DNA from: Solenopsis invicta
Lineage: Eukaryota; Arthropoda; Insecta; Hymenoptera; Formicidae
Direction: 5' to 3'
Assembly (NCBI RefSeq): GCF_016802725.1
Contig: NC_052665.1
Span: 620,001-684,000, forward strand
Length of the DNA stretch: 64,000 nucleotides
Position 1 is the first letter of the stretch. Each line of letters starts with the position of its first letter. Made by a program: the position numbers and the translations under genes. A model generated the notes under the pieces. The model did not search any database and was not told where the DNA came from. It worked only from the letters and a program-made list of their open reading frames with translations. Of this stretch, positions 1 to 11,824 are shown in pieces.

Positions 1-1
1 G

Positions 2-534
2 CACAAGGAAATTCCAGGAAATAAAAATGCGGACAAAGCTGCCAAGATTGCATTTCGTCAAGAATTCGTTCCTCCGTTCCGCATCCCATACACGGATTAT
101 TTTGCTCAAATTAACTGTACTACAATTCATAAATTTAGAGCATATCTGGAAGAAGCGGCATATGTTAACGGCGTCCAACATACCTCCTTATATCAGCATA
201 CTCTTCACAAACGTCCTTAGTTTCACCGCAAACCTCTTGGTAGAGAAGAAATAGCGATTATTAACCGGCTTAGAAGTAATCACCTAAAATACAGTTTATT
301 TAGAAAAAAACATGTCTAATTCGCCAAATTGCCTCTGCGGGGAAGGTCGGCAGGACGCCAATCACATCATTTTCTATTGTCTAATTACTATTCCAAAATC
401 AGCCAAACTCAGACAATATCTTAAAAATAACTATTCTTTATCCCAAATTAACATTTTTCCCATTCTTAGCTACCCAACCACTAAATTGTGTCGCCTCATG
501 CTTTCGTGCTTTAAATTGTGCGAGCTTAATGTTT
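2..534 (+). pseudogene. 3' end of a decayed non-LTR retrotransposon ORF2
   Basis: Read from base 2, the sequence encodes an RNase H-like end (HKEIPGNKNADKAAK, the usual 'H..I.GN..AD..A' motif) followed by the C-terminal part of a LINE reverse-transcriptase polyprotein. That frame is broken by a stop at 218-220 (TAG, probably from TGG). It then ends at about 317 and resumes in another frame from about 312, after a run of A, with a cysteine-histidine knuckle (CLCGEGRQDANHIIFYC). These breaks show a dead copy cut by the window edge. The order RNase H then Cys-rich knuckle fits R1/I/Jockey-type elements, but I cannot name the clade. The start lies outside the window. Confidence 0.8.
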
Positions 535-2343
535 GAATCCTCCCGCTTTGTGCGTATGCGCGAATTTGTGTCTCCGACGCGATTTAAGGGAAGGGCGCTC
601 AGTTCTCATCCTACATGGCTTCAGAGCCGTTTGGAGCGCTCTTGTGTCCCCCACAAAACTCCGGTTTGCTCCGCCATTATAAACTCAACTCCATCATTGT
701 CATCGTCTACTTTTTATATTTTTCAATTCACTATTCACACTTCTCTGCAACCTGAAATTATTCTGATTTAATGACCAAATCGTCCCTGCCCTACTAATTC
801 ACTGGGGACGGGGGCCAATTCGATATGAAGAAGAAGAAGAAAAAAAAGAAGATCCAGCAAATATTTCTACTGAAGACGCTCATTTGTAACTTCTCGCGTA
901 GACAGCTTCCTCGTGCTGTCTCGCCCAGGCGTAACCGTATAAGGGAAGCCTTAAAAAGCATTTCTCTTTTACTCGTAAAGCAATTCTGTTCGCCACTCTG
1001 GAGTCGTGAGATTCCCCACGCTGCACTCGGTGTAACCCTGAATACCCAGTTTCGCAACTTGATCCCGGAATTAGTTTCTTTCCGCGGAAATTAATTCCCA
1101 TCGAGATTCCAAAAGAATCTCCACGGGATTCGCGACCACGACGACCAGTAGTACGCGATCAGGCAACACAGACACGCGAAAAGCGTAAAACCGTTGCTAC
1201 GCAAACCTGCGAAGTAAAAAAGAAGAAAAAGAAGAAACAGAAAGAGAACCGACCTCCTCGTTCTCTTCGGTCCTTAACACCAGAGCGTTAAAAAGGCGCA
1301 ACACGTACCTCGCCCAGCACCTTCGGGTGCCACCTAATCGCACCATTTTCGTCGGCCTGACGAGAGTCTATCGACCGACGTGCCCGACGACCAAACTTCC
1401 CAGAGGATTAACAACAGTCTGTCAACCGTTCTCTTCATCAACGATTTCCGGAAGAAAAAACAACGTCCAGCCAAACGATTTCAACAAAGGCAACTATCAA
1501 CTGTTTCTTGTAAGAAGAATTATCGGTCAACACGGCGACCGCAACATATATTAATTTCACACTTACACACACACAAAGATTTAATTAAATGTCGGTGCTA
1601 ATCAAATTACACATTCCTGTCAAAGAACTCTACATTTATAATTCATTTTATTGTTGGGATTAAAGAAAGATGTAGAAAATTAATCGTGTTTATTACGCGA
1701 CCTTTCCCTCCCACGATCCCACAAACAGTATTAATAACATATTTATTTGAATCAAATAATTTATCTTATCAATGTACTGTATCTTTCATAGGTAGCACGC
1801 TGGGACAGCAAGGATTGTAATAATTCATGTAATTCATAGATCATCTCTTCTCTCTTTCTTTCTACGTTACATAGAAGAGAAAAAATAAATCGTGAATCAC
1901 GTGATATATTTACTGCCGCAGCGTACTGCGTATGAAGAGATACCTTGAGATATTACAAGTAAAATTTATATAATACTGTGTACCTTGCATATTAAAGAAC
2001 TAAAAATACAGTAGTCTCCGTTTCAACACATGCGTACAAATGTACTATGTAAGGTACTTGTTTGTGTAACACATAATTGCTTATATTATCCTCGTAAATA
2101 CAAGATTTTTCTACAGTCTAAAATTATAAATTATATTTATAAATGAAAAATTTCTTAAACTCTATCCATTACATTCAATTATGATTACCAAATATTATAT
2201 TAATGCCTTCCTATACAGCACTGAAATTGTTTAGAGCGATCTCAGAAATATTTTAATTGAAAAGTGAAACATTTTATTAGTAAAGTTTAACTCTCGAAAT
2301 TTTCAAAGAATAGTAGTCATAGGGCTGATGAAATGTTGGCACA
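535..2343. other. no gene recognised; probable LINE 3' UTR then AT-rich DNA
   Basis: The first 300 bases probably continue the 3' untranslated part of the LINE and end in a purine (GAA/AAA) run near 826-851. Bases 860-1560 are less AT-rich and hold several short overlapping open frames on both strands, none protein-like. From 1600 onward the sequence is AT-rich with no structure that I could identify. Confidence 0.5.
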
Positions 2344-3014
2344 GTAATTAATGCGCAAGTTAATATTTATAATCCAAAATCTATCTCAGACTTTCGACAC
2401 TCTTTTGAACCATCATTAGTAAATAATATAGTATAGATCTTAATTAAATCTTCATAGCAAAAGAGTCGTTCAATGTATCTTTATGGTATCAACTCCTTGT
2501 AGTGACAACTTGGTTAAACGTTCCAGTGTCGATTAGCAAAACTAAAACTTTACTTTTTATCTTTTGACTTGTTGTTAGTCGTTAATGAACTACGGTATTG
2601 AACGTTTCTCAAATTAGTGTTGCGGATATACTTAATTATAACGAACAAATTTGAAAAACTTGTCATAATGAAATTTTGTCTTACAGTTCCATAGGTAGTC
2701 TGAAATTAAATATTCTGTGGCGATCTTAGTGAGTTGTCTCTGTGTCACTGATACATTTCATCAATCTTTGTAAAAGTATACGTATTCCATTTAAATTTTT
2801 AGTTTCGTTAGTCGACACTGGAACGTGCAACCAGATTGTCACTACAACGAATTGAAACCATAGAGATACATTGAACGACTCCTTCGTTTATATAGAGATT
2901 TAATTAAGATCTACACTTTTTATATATTATTTACTGATGATGGTCTAAAATGGTGACACAACGTCTGCAGTAAAGTCTGGATTTTTAAATAACAATAACT
3001 TGCGCATTGATTAA
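2344..3014. mobile_element. fold-back (long inverted repeat) element
   Basis: A left arm at about 2344-2556 is repeated in reverse complement at about 2797-3014. Matching landmarks include TAATGCGCAAGTTA against its complement near 3000-3014, and the block around TTCAATGTATCT (2470) against AGATACATTGAA (2862-2873). The 240-base spacer holds no coding frame. This is the structure of a non-autonomous fold-back or long-TIR DNA transposon; no superfamily is assigned. Confidence 0.75.
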
Positions 3015-3028
3015 AAAATTTTTAAACT

Positions 3029-3284
3029 ACAAAAACTTGGCGCTACTAGATGTCTAAATATAATCTAAATATAAAGTTGTAAAATATAATAGTTATAGTA
3101 ACTTAGAAAATTATAATGATTTACAAAGTTACTTAAATGTTAAAGAAACTTAATGTGTAACTTGCTTTGTGTAATTACTTTTTTAACGCATATCTTACAA
3201 GTATTACATTTATCGCATTCTTTCTTATGTTAATTCCTTTTATTGCTTTTCTTATCTAGCAGCACCAAGTTTTTGTAGTTTAAA
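3029..3284. repeat. short inverted repeat pair
   Basis: AAACTACAAAAACTTGG near 3029-3045 recurs as its reverse complement at about 3266-3284, and the flanking CGCTACTAGA/TCTAGCAGC also match. The interior is AT-rich and without genes. It may be a MITE, or a second module of the fold-back element immediately before it. Confidence 0.6.
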
Positions 3285-3389
3285 ACATTTTTTATTTTAA
3301 TAAAAGTTTATAGTTCTTTTTTCTTTTTAATTCTTTGATATAAAATGTTATATATTCCATTAAAACTTTATAAAATAAAATACATTCAT

Positions 3390-3960
3390 TTGGGTTAAAA
3401 CAGAAAGATTTTTTATTAGAAATACACAGTAGCACTTGAATTTTATTTAAAAAAAAAAATTAAAAACACCACCACTTGGCGGCTTTCATTAAAAAAAATA
3501 TCATCATTTGGATTTTATTTGTTAAAAGTAGTACAGCAGTTATTTCACACAGTACATCAACATATTTCATAATTGAAGCAATTTAAAAATTTCATACTTT
3601 TTTTTAATATATTTAGGTTGGATTAAATTTAAGATATTTATTTTTAGTAAGTACAGCAGTTATTTCAAAGAGCAATATATTCTTTTTATAATTAGCGCAA
3701 TTTAAAAATTTCATACATTTTTGTGGAAAAATACGTTTAGGTTGGATTAAATTTAAGCTATTTATTTTTAAATAAATACGACTTGAGTTGAAATAGGAAA
3801 ATTTTTTAATAATAATACAGAGATGGTACTTAGGTTTTGTATAGAATTTAAAGAGAGTACCACATGGGTTATAATAGGAAAATTTTTCAATAAAGATACA
3901 AAAATAGTACCACGTGGATTTTGTAGAAGAAATAATGATTTAATATACATACACTTGGCG
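3390..3960. repeat. decayed minisatellite (about 120 and 80 base units)
   Basis: Two copies of a roughly 120-base unit lie at about 3530-3649 and 3650-3770; each contains AGTACAGCAGTTATTTCA and later TTAGGTTGGATTAAATTTAA. They are followed by two copies of a roughly 80-base unit (about 3793 and 3874) with ATAGGAAAATTTTT and TACCACRTGG. The CAC..TGG motif recurs in degenerate form across the whole stretch. No coding frame is supported. Confidence 0.65.
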
Positions 3961-4006
3961 TCTTTTTTTACCTTTCTTTTGAAAAAATAATAATAGATAT
4001 TCTAAC

Positions 4007-4450
4007 GTTAACAAAATGATTACGTAGTCTAACTGTAAATTATGACTAGCGTTTCAAAATGTGTCGCTTGTATGTTCATAAACTTTAACAACAAAAAACT
4101 TACCAATAACGAGCAATAAATAAAGTTGTTGTAAATTGAATATATTTTCTCTTTACATACAAATAACTATAATAACGCATATTTTGAAACACTGGCCATA
4201 AAATGCGTTACAAAGACCAGTTTGGTTATTTTTTTCATCTTTTTAATTTTAATTTTATCAGTTATTGTTTCGGTATAGGTACAGTTAGACTATGTAATTA
4301 TTTTGTTAGCGTTAGGATACCTATTATAGCGGCTGATTAAAACTTGTAGTGGAGCAAAAACTAGTTCCGCGTTGCTTATTTGTATGTAATAAGAAAATAT
4401 GTTTAATTTAGAACAACTTTATTCATTGCTCGTTATTGGCTCGTTTTTCG
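4007..4450. repeat. nested inverted repeats
   Basis: Two arm pairs are present. ACGTTAACAAAATGATTACG at about 4006-4025 matches the reverse complement at about 4294-4313. The block around CCAATAACGAGCAATAAATA (4105) matches the reverse complement at about 4410-4440. The layout suggests overlapping or nested fold-back elements without coding capacity. Confidence 0.6.
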
Positions 4451-4675
4451 TTGTTATTTAATTACTTTTAAAAATGTTTATTATTTAATTATTTTTGAAA
4501 CGTTTTAAGAAATGTTTTTCAAGTGTTTAAAAAAATATTGTTAAAAACATTGTTTACTGATTGAAATTACACGGTGGAACTAATAAACAACTCTACCTGC
4601 ATAAATCTTTATTTTCTGATCTCTTTTGTTTTAGATCAATGGTATGTATATGTCTATTTTATAATTTATAAATTA

Positions 4676-4728
4676 ACACACACACACGCACACACACACA
4701 CGCACGCACACACACATTCACGCACACA
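4676..4728. repeat. (CA)n microsatellite, interrupted
   Basis: A run of CA dinucleotides is interrupted by CG and TT units. The open frame across it, with alternating His/Thr, is an artefact of the repeat. Confidence 0.9.
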
Positions 4729-4729
4729 T

Positions 4730-6280
4730 GAAGAGATAGTAGGCGTAGAAAGAAGCAAAAAGGTTGAAATTAATCTCTGTTTGGCGAATAAGAGTTACAT
4801 AGCAAAGTAGAGCTTACATAGCAAAGTTGAGATCTTGTAAATGAGAATGATATTATAAATGTAGGTTATCTGGGCAAAATTTCGAATCAAGAAGCAGGTA
4901 TGTAGCGACAAAGGTCGTGGCCAAAGAGTCTCATTGAGGGTGAGAAGAAAAGATTTTGAATATTGCTGATACTGCTACGCTCTGAAGTGTCCTTCGTAGT
5001 GAGTGTCCACTTCCAACTCGTTTCGCGGTTCTCACTCCTGTCCTTATGAATTTATATTCAAGGAACGCATCTATCTTGTAACAAGAATGAAAAATATTAG
5101 GCTTATGACCATTACATACAAAGGCCCATGACCTTTTTTTACCACAAAAGAAACCATCAGAGAAACAAAAATGTAAGAAGAAGAAACATTTAAAGGAATT
5201 TAATAATTTTTATATATCAATTTTATTAAGTTCAAGATTGATTACATATTATCGTGAGAAGAAAAGGATACAATCGTAATAATATAATAAAAATATTTGT
5301 GGCGAATAAGGTTTGACAAAGCTAACGATGTATTATCACCGATTTATTAGCACCGATCAATATGCCGTTGTTTACCAATCGACCATTCATTATTGTAAAT
5401 TTTATATTTTTTAATATTTTAAACTATTGAGCATTGCATGCTGTGAATGTTGAGATAACACAAATACTATTTACATAATATTTTCTTATTAAAATTAACA
5501 ATTATTTTTAATTAAAAATAAAACAAAAATTTCATAGCTCTGGAAAATTTATCATAATGTGTATATAAAATATTTTATAAAAAGTAAGTAGTTACTAATA
5601 ACTAGTAACTTTTCTAACATATTTTATGTGACACACAAGTTATTCTACACAGTCTGTATTATAAGTTTATTAAAAGAGACGAAAAGATTAACCTATTAAT
5701 GAATACTTCTAACGCACGTATGAAATATTTTATGCTCTGATAAAGAATACTTTTGTACCCTATAATGTTCGGATAGAAGGCAAAAAAGTAATAGTAATTC
5801 GGTTCTAGGATTAAGAATAATTTGTCAGAATGAATCGCTGCCAGCAATAGTATTGAGAACGCGTTTTCACATAGATATTATAATTGTTACACTTTTCGTT
5901 TCCCAAAAGTTCTTGTTGAGCAATTTTCCTTTGTAAGCCAACAAAAAGCGTAACAAAATTTTTCTTTGGAAAAGTCTCACATATGACGCGAGATATTTAT
6001 AACAAAAGAAAAGAAACGTACGGGAAAACTTGTGCGAGTTTTTGTGGAAGCATAATGCTAGCGCTATATTTAGTTTTATTGGTTAATGTGTTTGTTGATA
6101 TATCATTTACTATTATATCAATGCGCTAGACGCATAACTCTGATTTAACTTAAAGTTCTACAGTCCATGTAATCGATTACTGCTGTCTTTGCTGTGGACT
6201 ACGCTACAATATCTAAAACTCATTTAGATTAAAAGAGTGCAAATGTTTCATTTCATTGAAGTTTTTAAATAATAAATTCT

Positions 6281-6311
<31 letters not shown>

Positions 6312-7321
6312 CTCTCTCAATATAACGTAATTTTTATAGCTCATAGAGACCATGAGATAGCTAAGGAAAATGGAAAAAGTAATTAACGGCCGAGTCATTC
6401 AACCGTTATGAGTTACAGTAGTATAATGAGAGTAAAAAATGGGTGACTCATGGAGATTAGATTCGGATGAGAGACGATAGCGCGAATATTTTTGTTCGCC
6501 GACGAGAAATTTTTATTTGAAATCTACGCGAATGGTTCGTTTGGGATTAAAGTTGGATTAAATGGGAGCTGCGGAGAATCGCGAGTTAGGTTGCCACGAA
6601 ATATATGTTACGCATCGTATCGTTAACTGGAAAGAAATCTCGATTCACAATTATGTTTGACCAACCATTTCTAATTTATATATTAAACCATAGAATAGAA
6701 AAAGGGGAGAGGAAAAGAGAAATTCTTCTTTCATACAAAATTAATTGTTTTTATGGCAGGAATGTTAATAAATAATTACATCAACAGATTAACGTACAAG
6801 TTATAGACGTAGGCAATAATAGAATACTTTTACAATTAGTGAAGCAGAGAATGATAATAGAAATCAAAAATGTCTTTCTCCGTGTGCGCTACTCTCTGTC
6901 CCAAATCGTATTATGATACTGCTTGTTGAGATTGGTATTGTTGTCCGAGATATGATTCGTGAAAAGGGAAACATCCTCTCTCAAGTTCCGGAGAGAAACG
7001 CGATACTGTGCCATCTTGGTGCAGAAAGTTCTGTCGGTTTTCCCAAGTTCGACACATGGTATCATCTACTTTTCGCTTTACATGCAAATTTGCTAGTTTC
7101 AAAACAAAAAGAGATACTTCTTATTAGATGGAAAACGCTTGTATGTAATCTAACTTGTGATCAAATCTTCAATGTCTTGTACTTTGTGTACAGATAGAAA
7201 TATAGAAATATAGATTCTATATATAAAAGCAAGAAAGAGATGATATATTTATATCTATGACACATAAAATCTTTAAATTAAATATTTACGATAAGCATTG
7301 GGTAATTTAAAATAATTAACG
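4730..7321. other. no gene recognised
   Basis: This is an AT-rich stretch. I see a pure TC tract at 6279-6318, but no coding frame, inverted repeat of note or RNA gene. The short frames on opposite strands at 6911-7197 overlap each other and show no family motif. Confidence 0.5.
6279..6318. repeat. (TC)n microsatellite
   Basis: About 20 TC units in a row with one T-rich interruption. Confidence 0.9.
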
Positions 7322-7475
7322 ATTGGAAATTAGACTAATAAAAGTCAGCGCAGTTAAAAGTGCGCAAGCACAAATATTAATATTATACAAATTGTTTATT
7401 CATTCTTGAAACTACAAACGAATGTTTCGACTCGCTTTAGGGTCATTTTCAGCGTAACAAAAAAATTTGAAAATT
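7322..7475. mobile_element. solo arm of the 23.4 kb fold-back family
   Basis: The order of blocks is the same as in the arm at 23357-23500: AATTAG.CTAAT, AGTCAGCGC.G, TAAAAGTGC, ATTAATATTATACAAATT.TTTATTCAT, then GTTTCGACTCGCTTTAG. Only one arm is visible here, so it is a truncated or solo copy. Confidence 0.7.
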
Positions 7476-7521
7476 CTAGCCGTCGTCGTCGGTCACCAAA
7501 AATGAGAAGCAGTTGAGTCAC

Positions 7522-7954
7522 CACATAGAGAAAAAGGTTTCTTTAGATTCAGTATTCCTATTTATTTGACTGAAATTTGTTTCATTAAAATAACATATGC
7601 TTACACGAAACATTATTTGTTTGAACAAAAATTTTGTTGTTTCTTTAAAAAACTCTCCATTATTTAACAAAAATAACACTATTATTTGAGGTAATATCTT
7701 TCAACCAAATAATATATTATTTGATTACAATAAGTATACGAACAATAAAACAAATAATTTATTTATATGAAAAAGGAAAAATATATTGAAAATATATCTT
7801 TTGTTTCAAACAAATGATTTATTTAAAGACAAATATATATATATATATATATATATATTGTTTCAAATTCAAATAAGCATACTTATTGAATCAAACGTTG
7901 GTTTGTTTGAATACAATAAAATTTATTGAGTTTGAAGAAATAATTTTCTCTGTG
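7522..7954. mobile_element. MITE with CACAxAGAGAAAA-type ends
   Basis: CACATAGAGAAAAAGGTTTC at the left faces GAAGAAATAATTTTCTCTGTG at the right, which is an imperfect terminal inverted repeat of about 20 bases. The interior is AT-rich, with many TTATTTGTTT-like words on both strands and an (AT)n run at about 7834-7858. There is no coding capacity. The ends resemble those at 10098-10337 and 43598-43834. Confidence 0.6.
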
Positions 7955-10097
7955 CAACGGTTTGCCAAATCCGTAGAGACATCTTTACCCGTGGCAGTAT
8001 CGCAGGGAATGACTCTTCTCTATACAACTATCGTATATTTTGTTTTAAATAGCAAATAATTATCTTAATTAAGACTGTCTTTTCGTGACTCGCCCATTTG
8101 AACTGATAAGGACTAATAAAGCCTTGGATATCATTTGGTAATCAATCTCACACTAAAATTCTCTATAATATAATAATATAATTAAATATATAAGAGCATA
8201 ATTTTATTTTTAATTATCCATGAAATCAAAACATTATTTCGTTATTTTAAGTAAGATGAAATTGAGTGTTTTAAAAATTGCGTTTAAGGGTGTGTTTAAA
8301 ATCATTCAAAGGCACAAATCACTCTGCCATTAAAATTAAATAAATGAAAAGGTTTTGGATTTTTAGAATATTCTGTACGTGCAGTATAGCAAAACGAAAT
8401 TTTGCGCATCGGGAAACGCGTCAGGATGTGTCGCGCATCCTGTTTGAAGTTACCGGAAATTGCAAATTCCGCTAGCAAATCTCGTTCGATCGAAGACACG
8501 TTCGCGATGACGGAAGCTCGCGATTGTCTCAGCTACTCACTAGTCTACATCAATTTTTTTTACGAATTCGAATTGCCGACTTTGAATAGTCGCCGCGCTG
8601 CGCGCTGGCACGAGATTCGATACCGCATCGTGGAAATGTCGTAATCGGATGTCCCAATATATCTTCGTGACGTTCTCGTTTGGAAATGATCGGAGCTCGT
8701 TACTCAAGACAAATCTCAAATGGAAATGCTGTCAACAGATATCGCTTTAATTATTTTCTGGAACTTGGTTTTTTACGTTTCAACTTCACTTTGAGAATAA
8801 AAGTTTATCGTATACTGATGTTTATCGTATACATATTGATATAATCACGTAATTACGTATAACTTGTATATCCCTGTAAACGTAAAGCATTTTAATTATT
8901 ACTTACGTGACTTGTACAAAAACAACAAATAAGTATAATTGGATTTTAGAAACTATAAATTTGTATAATATAATCAAGTATTTCTTTTCTAAAACAAGAT
9001 ATAATTAGAAATTAGTAATCTTGAATTATTTTTGCGTCAGAGAATTCAACTGGGTTATCGCGTATATTAATAATGAGAAAAAGAGTAAGACCTTGAACTT
9101 TTTGCACTTTTTTCGCAATTGAAAAGATATTTAATCGTTTGGGATCCACTCGTGAACCTCGTGATACGATGAATTGGAATATTAGCGCACGTAGAACGTC
9201 GCTTCGCAATAGAAAAGTCCATTCGAGGATCCTCGCTCACGAAAGATTGACACGCCAATTAAATCACGTCCGATCAAAAATTTGACGTTATAAAATCCAT
9301 CGTCACCAGGGATAATCGAGGTTTGTGCACTGCAATCAATGTTAGCAACAAGTACAATATGAAATTGTTCCAATAATCACGAAAAACGTAATAAATGTTA
9401 TTAAATTTTAATATAATATAATAAATAACAAGACAATTTCTAATAAAATTGTTCGCAGAAGATTAGAGACTAAAAAAGGGATTTATACCCCCCTGAATTG
9501 CATTCTTTTTATAGGTAAAGAAAACGTAAAAGCGATTGCAGAAAAGTTGTAGAAGAATAATTTAACGCAATATGTTTTGCATCAAACGATATATTTAACG
9601 TTTACATACGCGATTCAGAAAATATCTTCTATTCGTCTCTAGGAATTGTACGAGATACGAAATGACGGAAAAATATGTATGTAATATGTGCATCGTATGA
9701 GATATCCCTACGTAGGGACGTATCCCGTTGTGAAAATTCTGATCTTGCCGGGTCGCGACGCGGACGTGCGCAGCTTTACCAGAAACAGGTCTCGTATGGT
9801 CCTTCTACGAAAACGAATGGCATGCGCTTTCGTTGAAATCCCGATATAAAGTGTGGTCTCGACCCTAACTTTGTTATTTTATTGCGATTATCTCACGAAA
9901 AAAATCTTGTATTAACTCTACCAGATTAAATCTTTTATATACATGTAACAATATTATATATTTTTTAAAAGCATATATAAAATACAACATCAATCTTTAA
10001 TATTGAGCATTTCTAATCTTTAATTGAAAGTTGAAAACTTATTTTTATTGGCATTGATCGTACATGCTTATTAATATGTGTAAATCTATTCTAATCT
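7955..10097. other. no gene recognised; one CpG-rich patch
   Basis: Bases 8395-8660 are richer in CG dinucleotides than the surroundings and are open on both strands (8402-8644 plus, 8302-8499 minus), but neither translation shows a known domain. Bases 9012-9373 are also open on the minus strand without recognisable features. A second CpG-rich patch lies at about 9720-9800. These could be promoters, enhancers or remnants of exons; the sequence does not decide. Confidence 0.4.
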
Positions 10098-10337
10098 ACA
10101 CAGAAAAAAATCAATGTTAAATCAACAATTCATTTTGTTTCATATATAAGCAAGAATATAAAATCTTCTTGGAAGACTTTATAATTATAAACAGACATAA
10201 TTTGTTTACATGAAAAAAAATTGTTCTCTTTGTATAAGCAAATTATGTCTGTTTAAGATTACAAAATCTTCCAAGAAAATTTTATATTCTTGCTTAAACG
10301 ATGAATTATTGATTTAATACTAAATTATTTTCAGTGT
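10098..10337. mobile_element. near-palindromic MITE
   Basis: Long arms face each other around a loop at about 10205-10235: AAGAATATAAAATCTTCTTGGAAGA on the left is matched on the right in reverse complement, as is ACAGACATAATTTG. Outer ends are CACAGAAAA and TTTTCAGTG. The transcript would fold into a hairpin of roughly 100 base pairs. No coding capacity. Confidence 0.8.
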
Positions 10338-11507
10338 ATAATTTACACAAAATAAGTTTTATTTTATTGTGCGTAAAATATAAAGGAACACCTATGTAAG
10401 TAGACGTAAAACTGTGCTGCATCCGATATAGTTTTCGTGCTGTTAGAAAATGTATGGCGACGAGAAATGGATTCGTAATTCCGATCATTGGTACACGTCA
10501 ACTTAACCGATGGTAGAAAACGACATCGTTGATATTTCCGGCAGGCAACGAGTAACCGTAAATGTTCGACGCGTTTCCGACAAGCCGGTGGCGTAGTTCA
10601 TTTTCTATACGAATTTATTCGCATACAAACTTATACGCTATGTATGCTTTCTTGAAAATGCCTCACAGACAGAATACCCTTGCCTTTCCTTAAAAAAGGG
10701 CCATTAATCTTGGATAATTCTTTTTCGTTCGTTGTTCTTGTTGAAGACTTTGTAGAACATCCGCGTGCCAAGCGAAATATTATCTAAGCCAAGCGTTTAC
10801 CTAAAATCTTCAAGTATTTTATTTAATTGAAGAAAGCACATTCTTTTAAATTCGATTCGTATGAATTCAATTTTTGCTTTTTATATTTCTTTGTGCATTA
10901 GAGTTCAAAGTTAACTCTAAAAATATTAAAGGACTCTAAATCGTCATAATACACAATTGCAATTTATATGTGGTGAATGAAGTTAGCTATAGTAAACGTA
11001 TATCGGAAGATAACGTGCACCACAGAATTCAGAGATTCAATAAAGAATCGTGCGAGCTCCTTAATGCATCCTTGGGAACGAAAGCAAAGTTTCTGTGTCG
11101 CTGTGAAATGTGATGTCGTAAAATGAGTTCTGTCATTCTACCCTCGGCCGCAAAAATGTGGTCAAGTGCTTCCAATTGATTGATTACTTAGAAGAGAAAT
11201 TCTATAGTAGAATTATATTAAAGATCATATATCATTCTAAAGTTTTCTCACGTTTTCTTTCAAATTAAAAGAAACGGTTAATTTGAAATTAATTGGAAAC
11301 GACGATTTTAAAATTTATAAAAATATTATAATTAACAAAGGATTATAAGAGATGAATTGTACGGCAAATAAAATTGTTGTAATAATAATTACTGAACAAT
11401 TTTCTAAAATTACAAACAATTATATTTTTATTAAATATGATATAAATTTTGTAAAATTTAACGATCGGGAACATGAAGAATGGAGATAGAGAAAGGGATG
11501 CGAGCTG
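10338..11507. other. no gene recognised
   Basis: AT-rich DNA with short moderately GC patches (10500-10620) but no credible coding frame, repeat or RNA gene. Confidence 0.5.
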
Positions 11508-11559
11508 GTGGGGGTTGACAGCGGAGGGCTGAAAGCGCGGCGTTTCTATCCTTCGTCAG

Positions 11560-11824
11560 CTGTCCTGTTTGGAGCAGTCAGTTCGCGTTGTGGCTTTGCC
11601 ACGTGCTTCTCGCGATCTTTAGATACCTTATGCAATCAAGACATGCATCGGAATTCTTTATCATATTTTTGTGTGACGATAATCAAGATAAAAATATTAT
11701 TTAAAAACTATTTTGTCTAATGCATTTAAGTAGTTCCGAGAATATCGAGAGCACTTTCATTATCAACATGATCTCGTGTCGCAAAAGTTTCAAAAAGCCA
11801 GAAACTCGTGTATACGTGCACTTG
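11560..11824 (+). promoter_or_regulatory. possible promoter and first exon of an unknown transcript
   Basis: An AT-rich background gives way at about 11500-11640 to a GC-richer patch containing TCAGTTCG at about 11577, an arthropod-type initiator context. An ATG at 11768 opens a short frame (MISCRKSFKKPETRVYVHL) that runs into a strong donor, CTTG|GTAAGT, at 11825. It could be a distal 5' exon of the receptor gene starting at 21333, whose first coding exon has a potential upstream acceptor, but this is inference only. Confidence 0.25.

Noticed and set aside
8302..8644. Overlapping open frames on both strands in a CpG-richer patch
   Set aside because: Neither has a recognisable domain or convincing splice partners; a regulatory patch is as likely.
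9012..9373. Minus-strand 63-65 codon frames
   Set aside because: They are short, in different frames over the same bases, and without family motifs.
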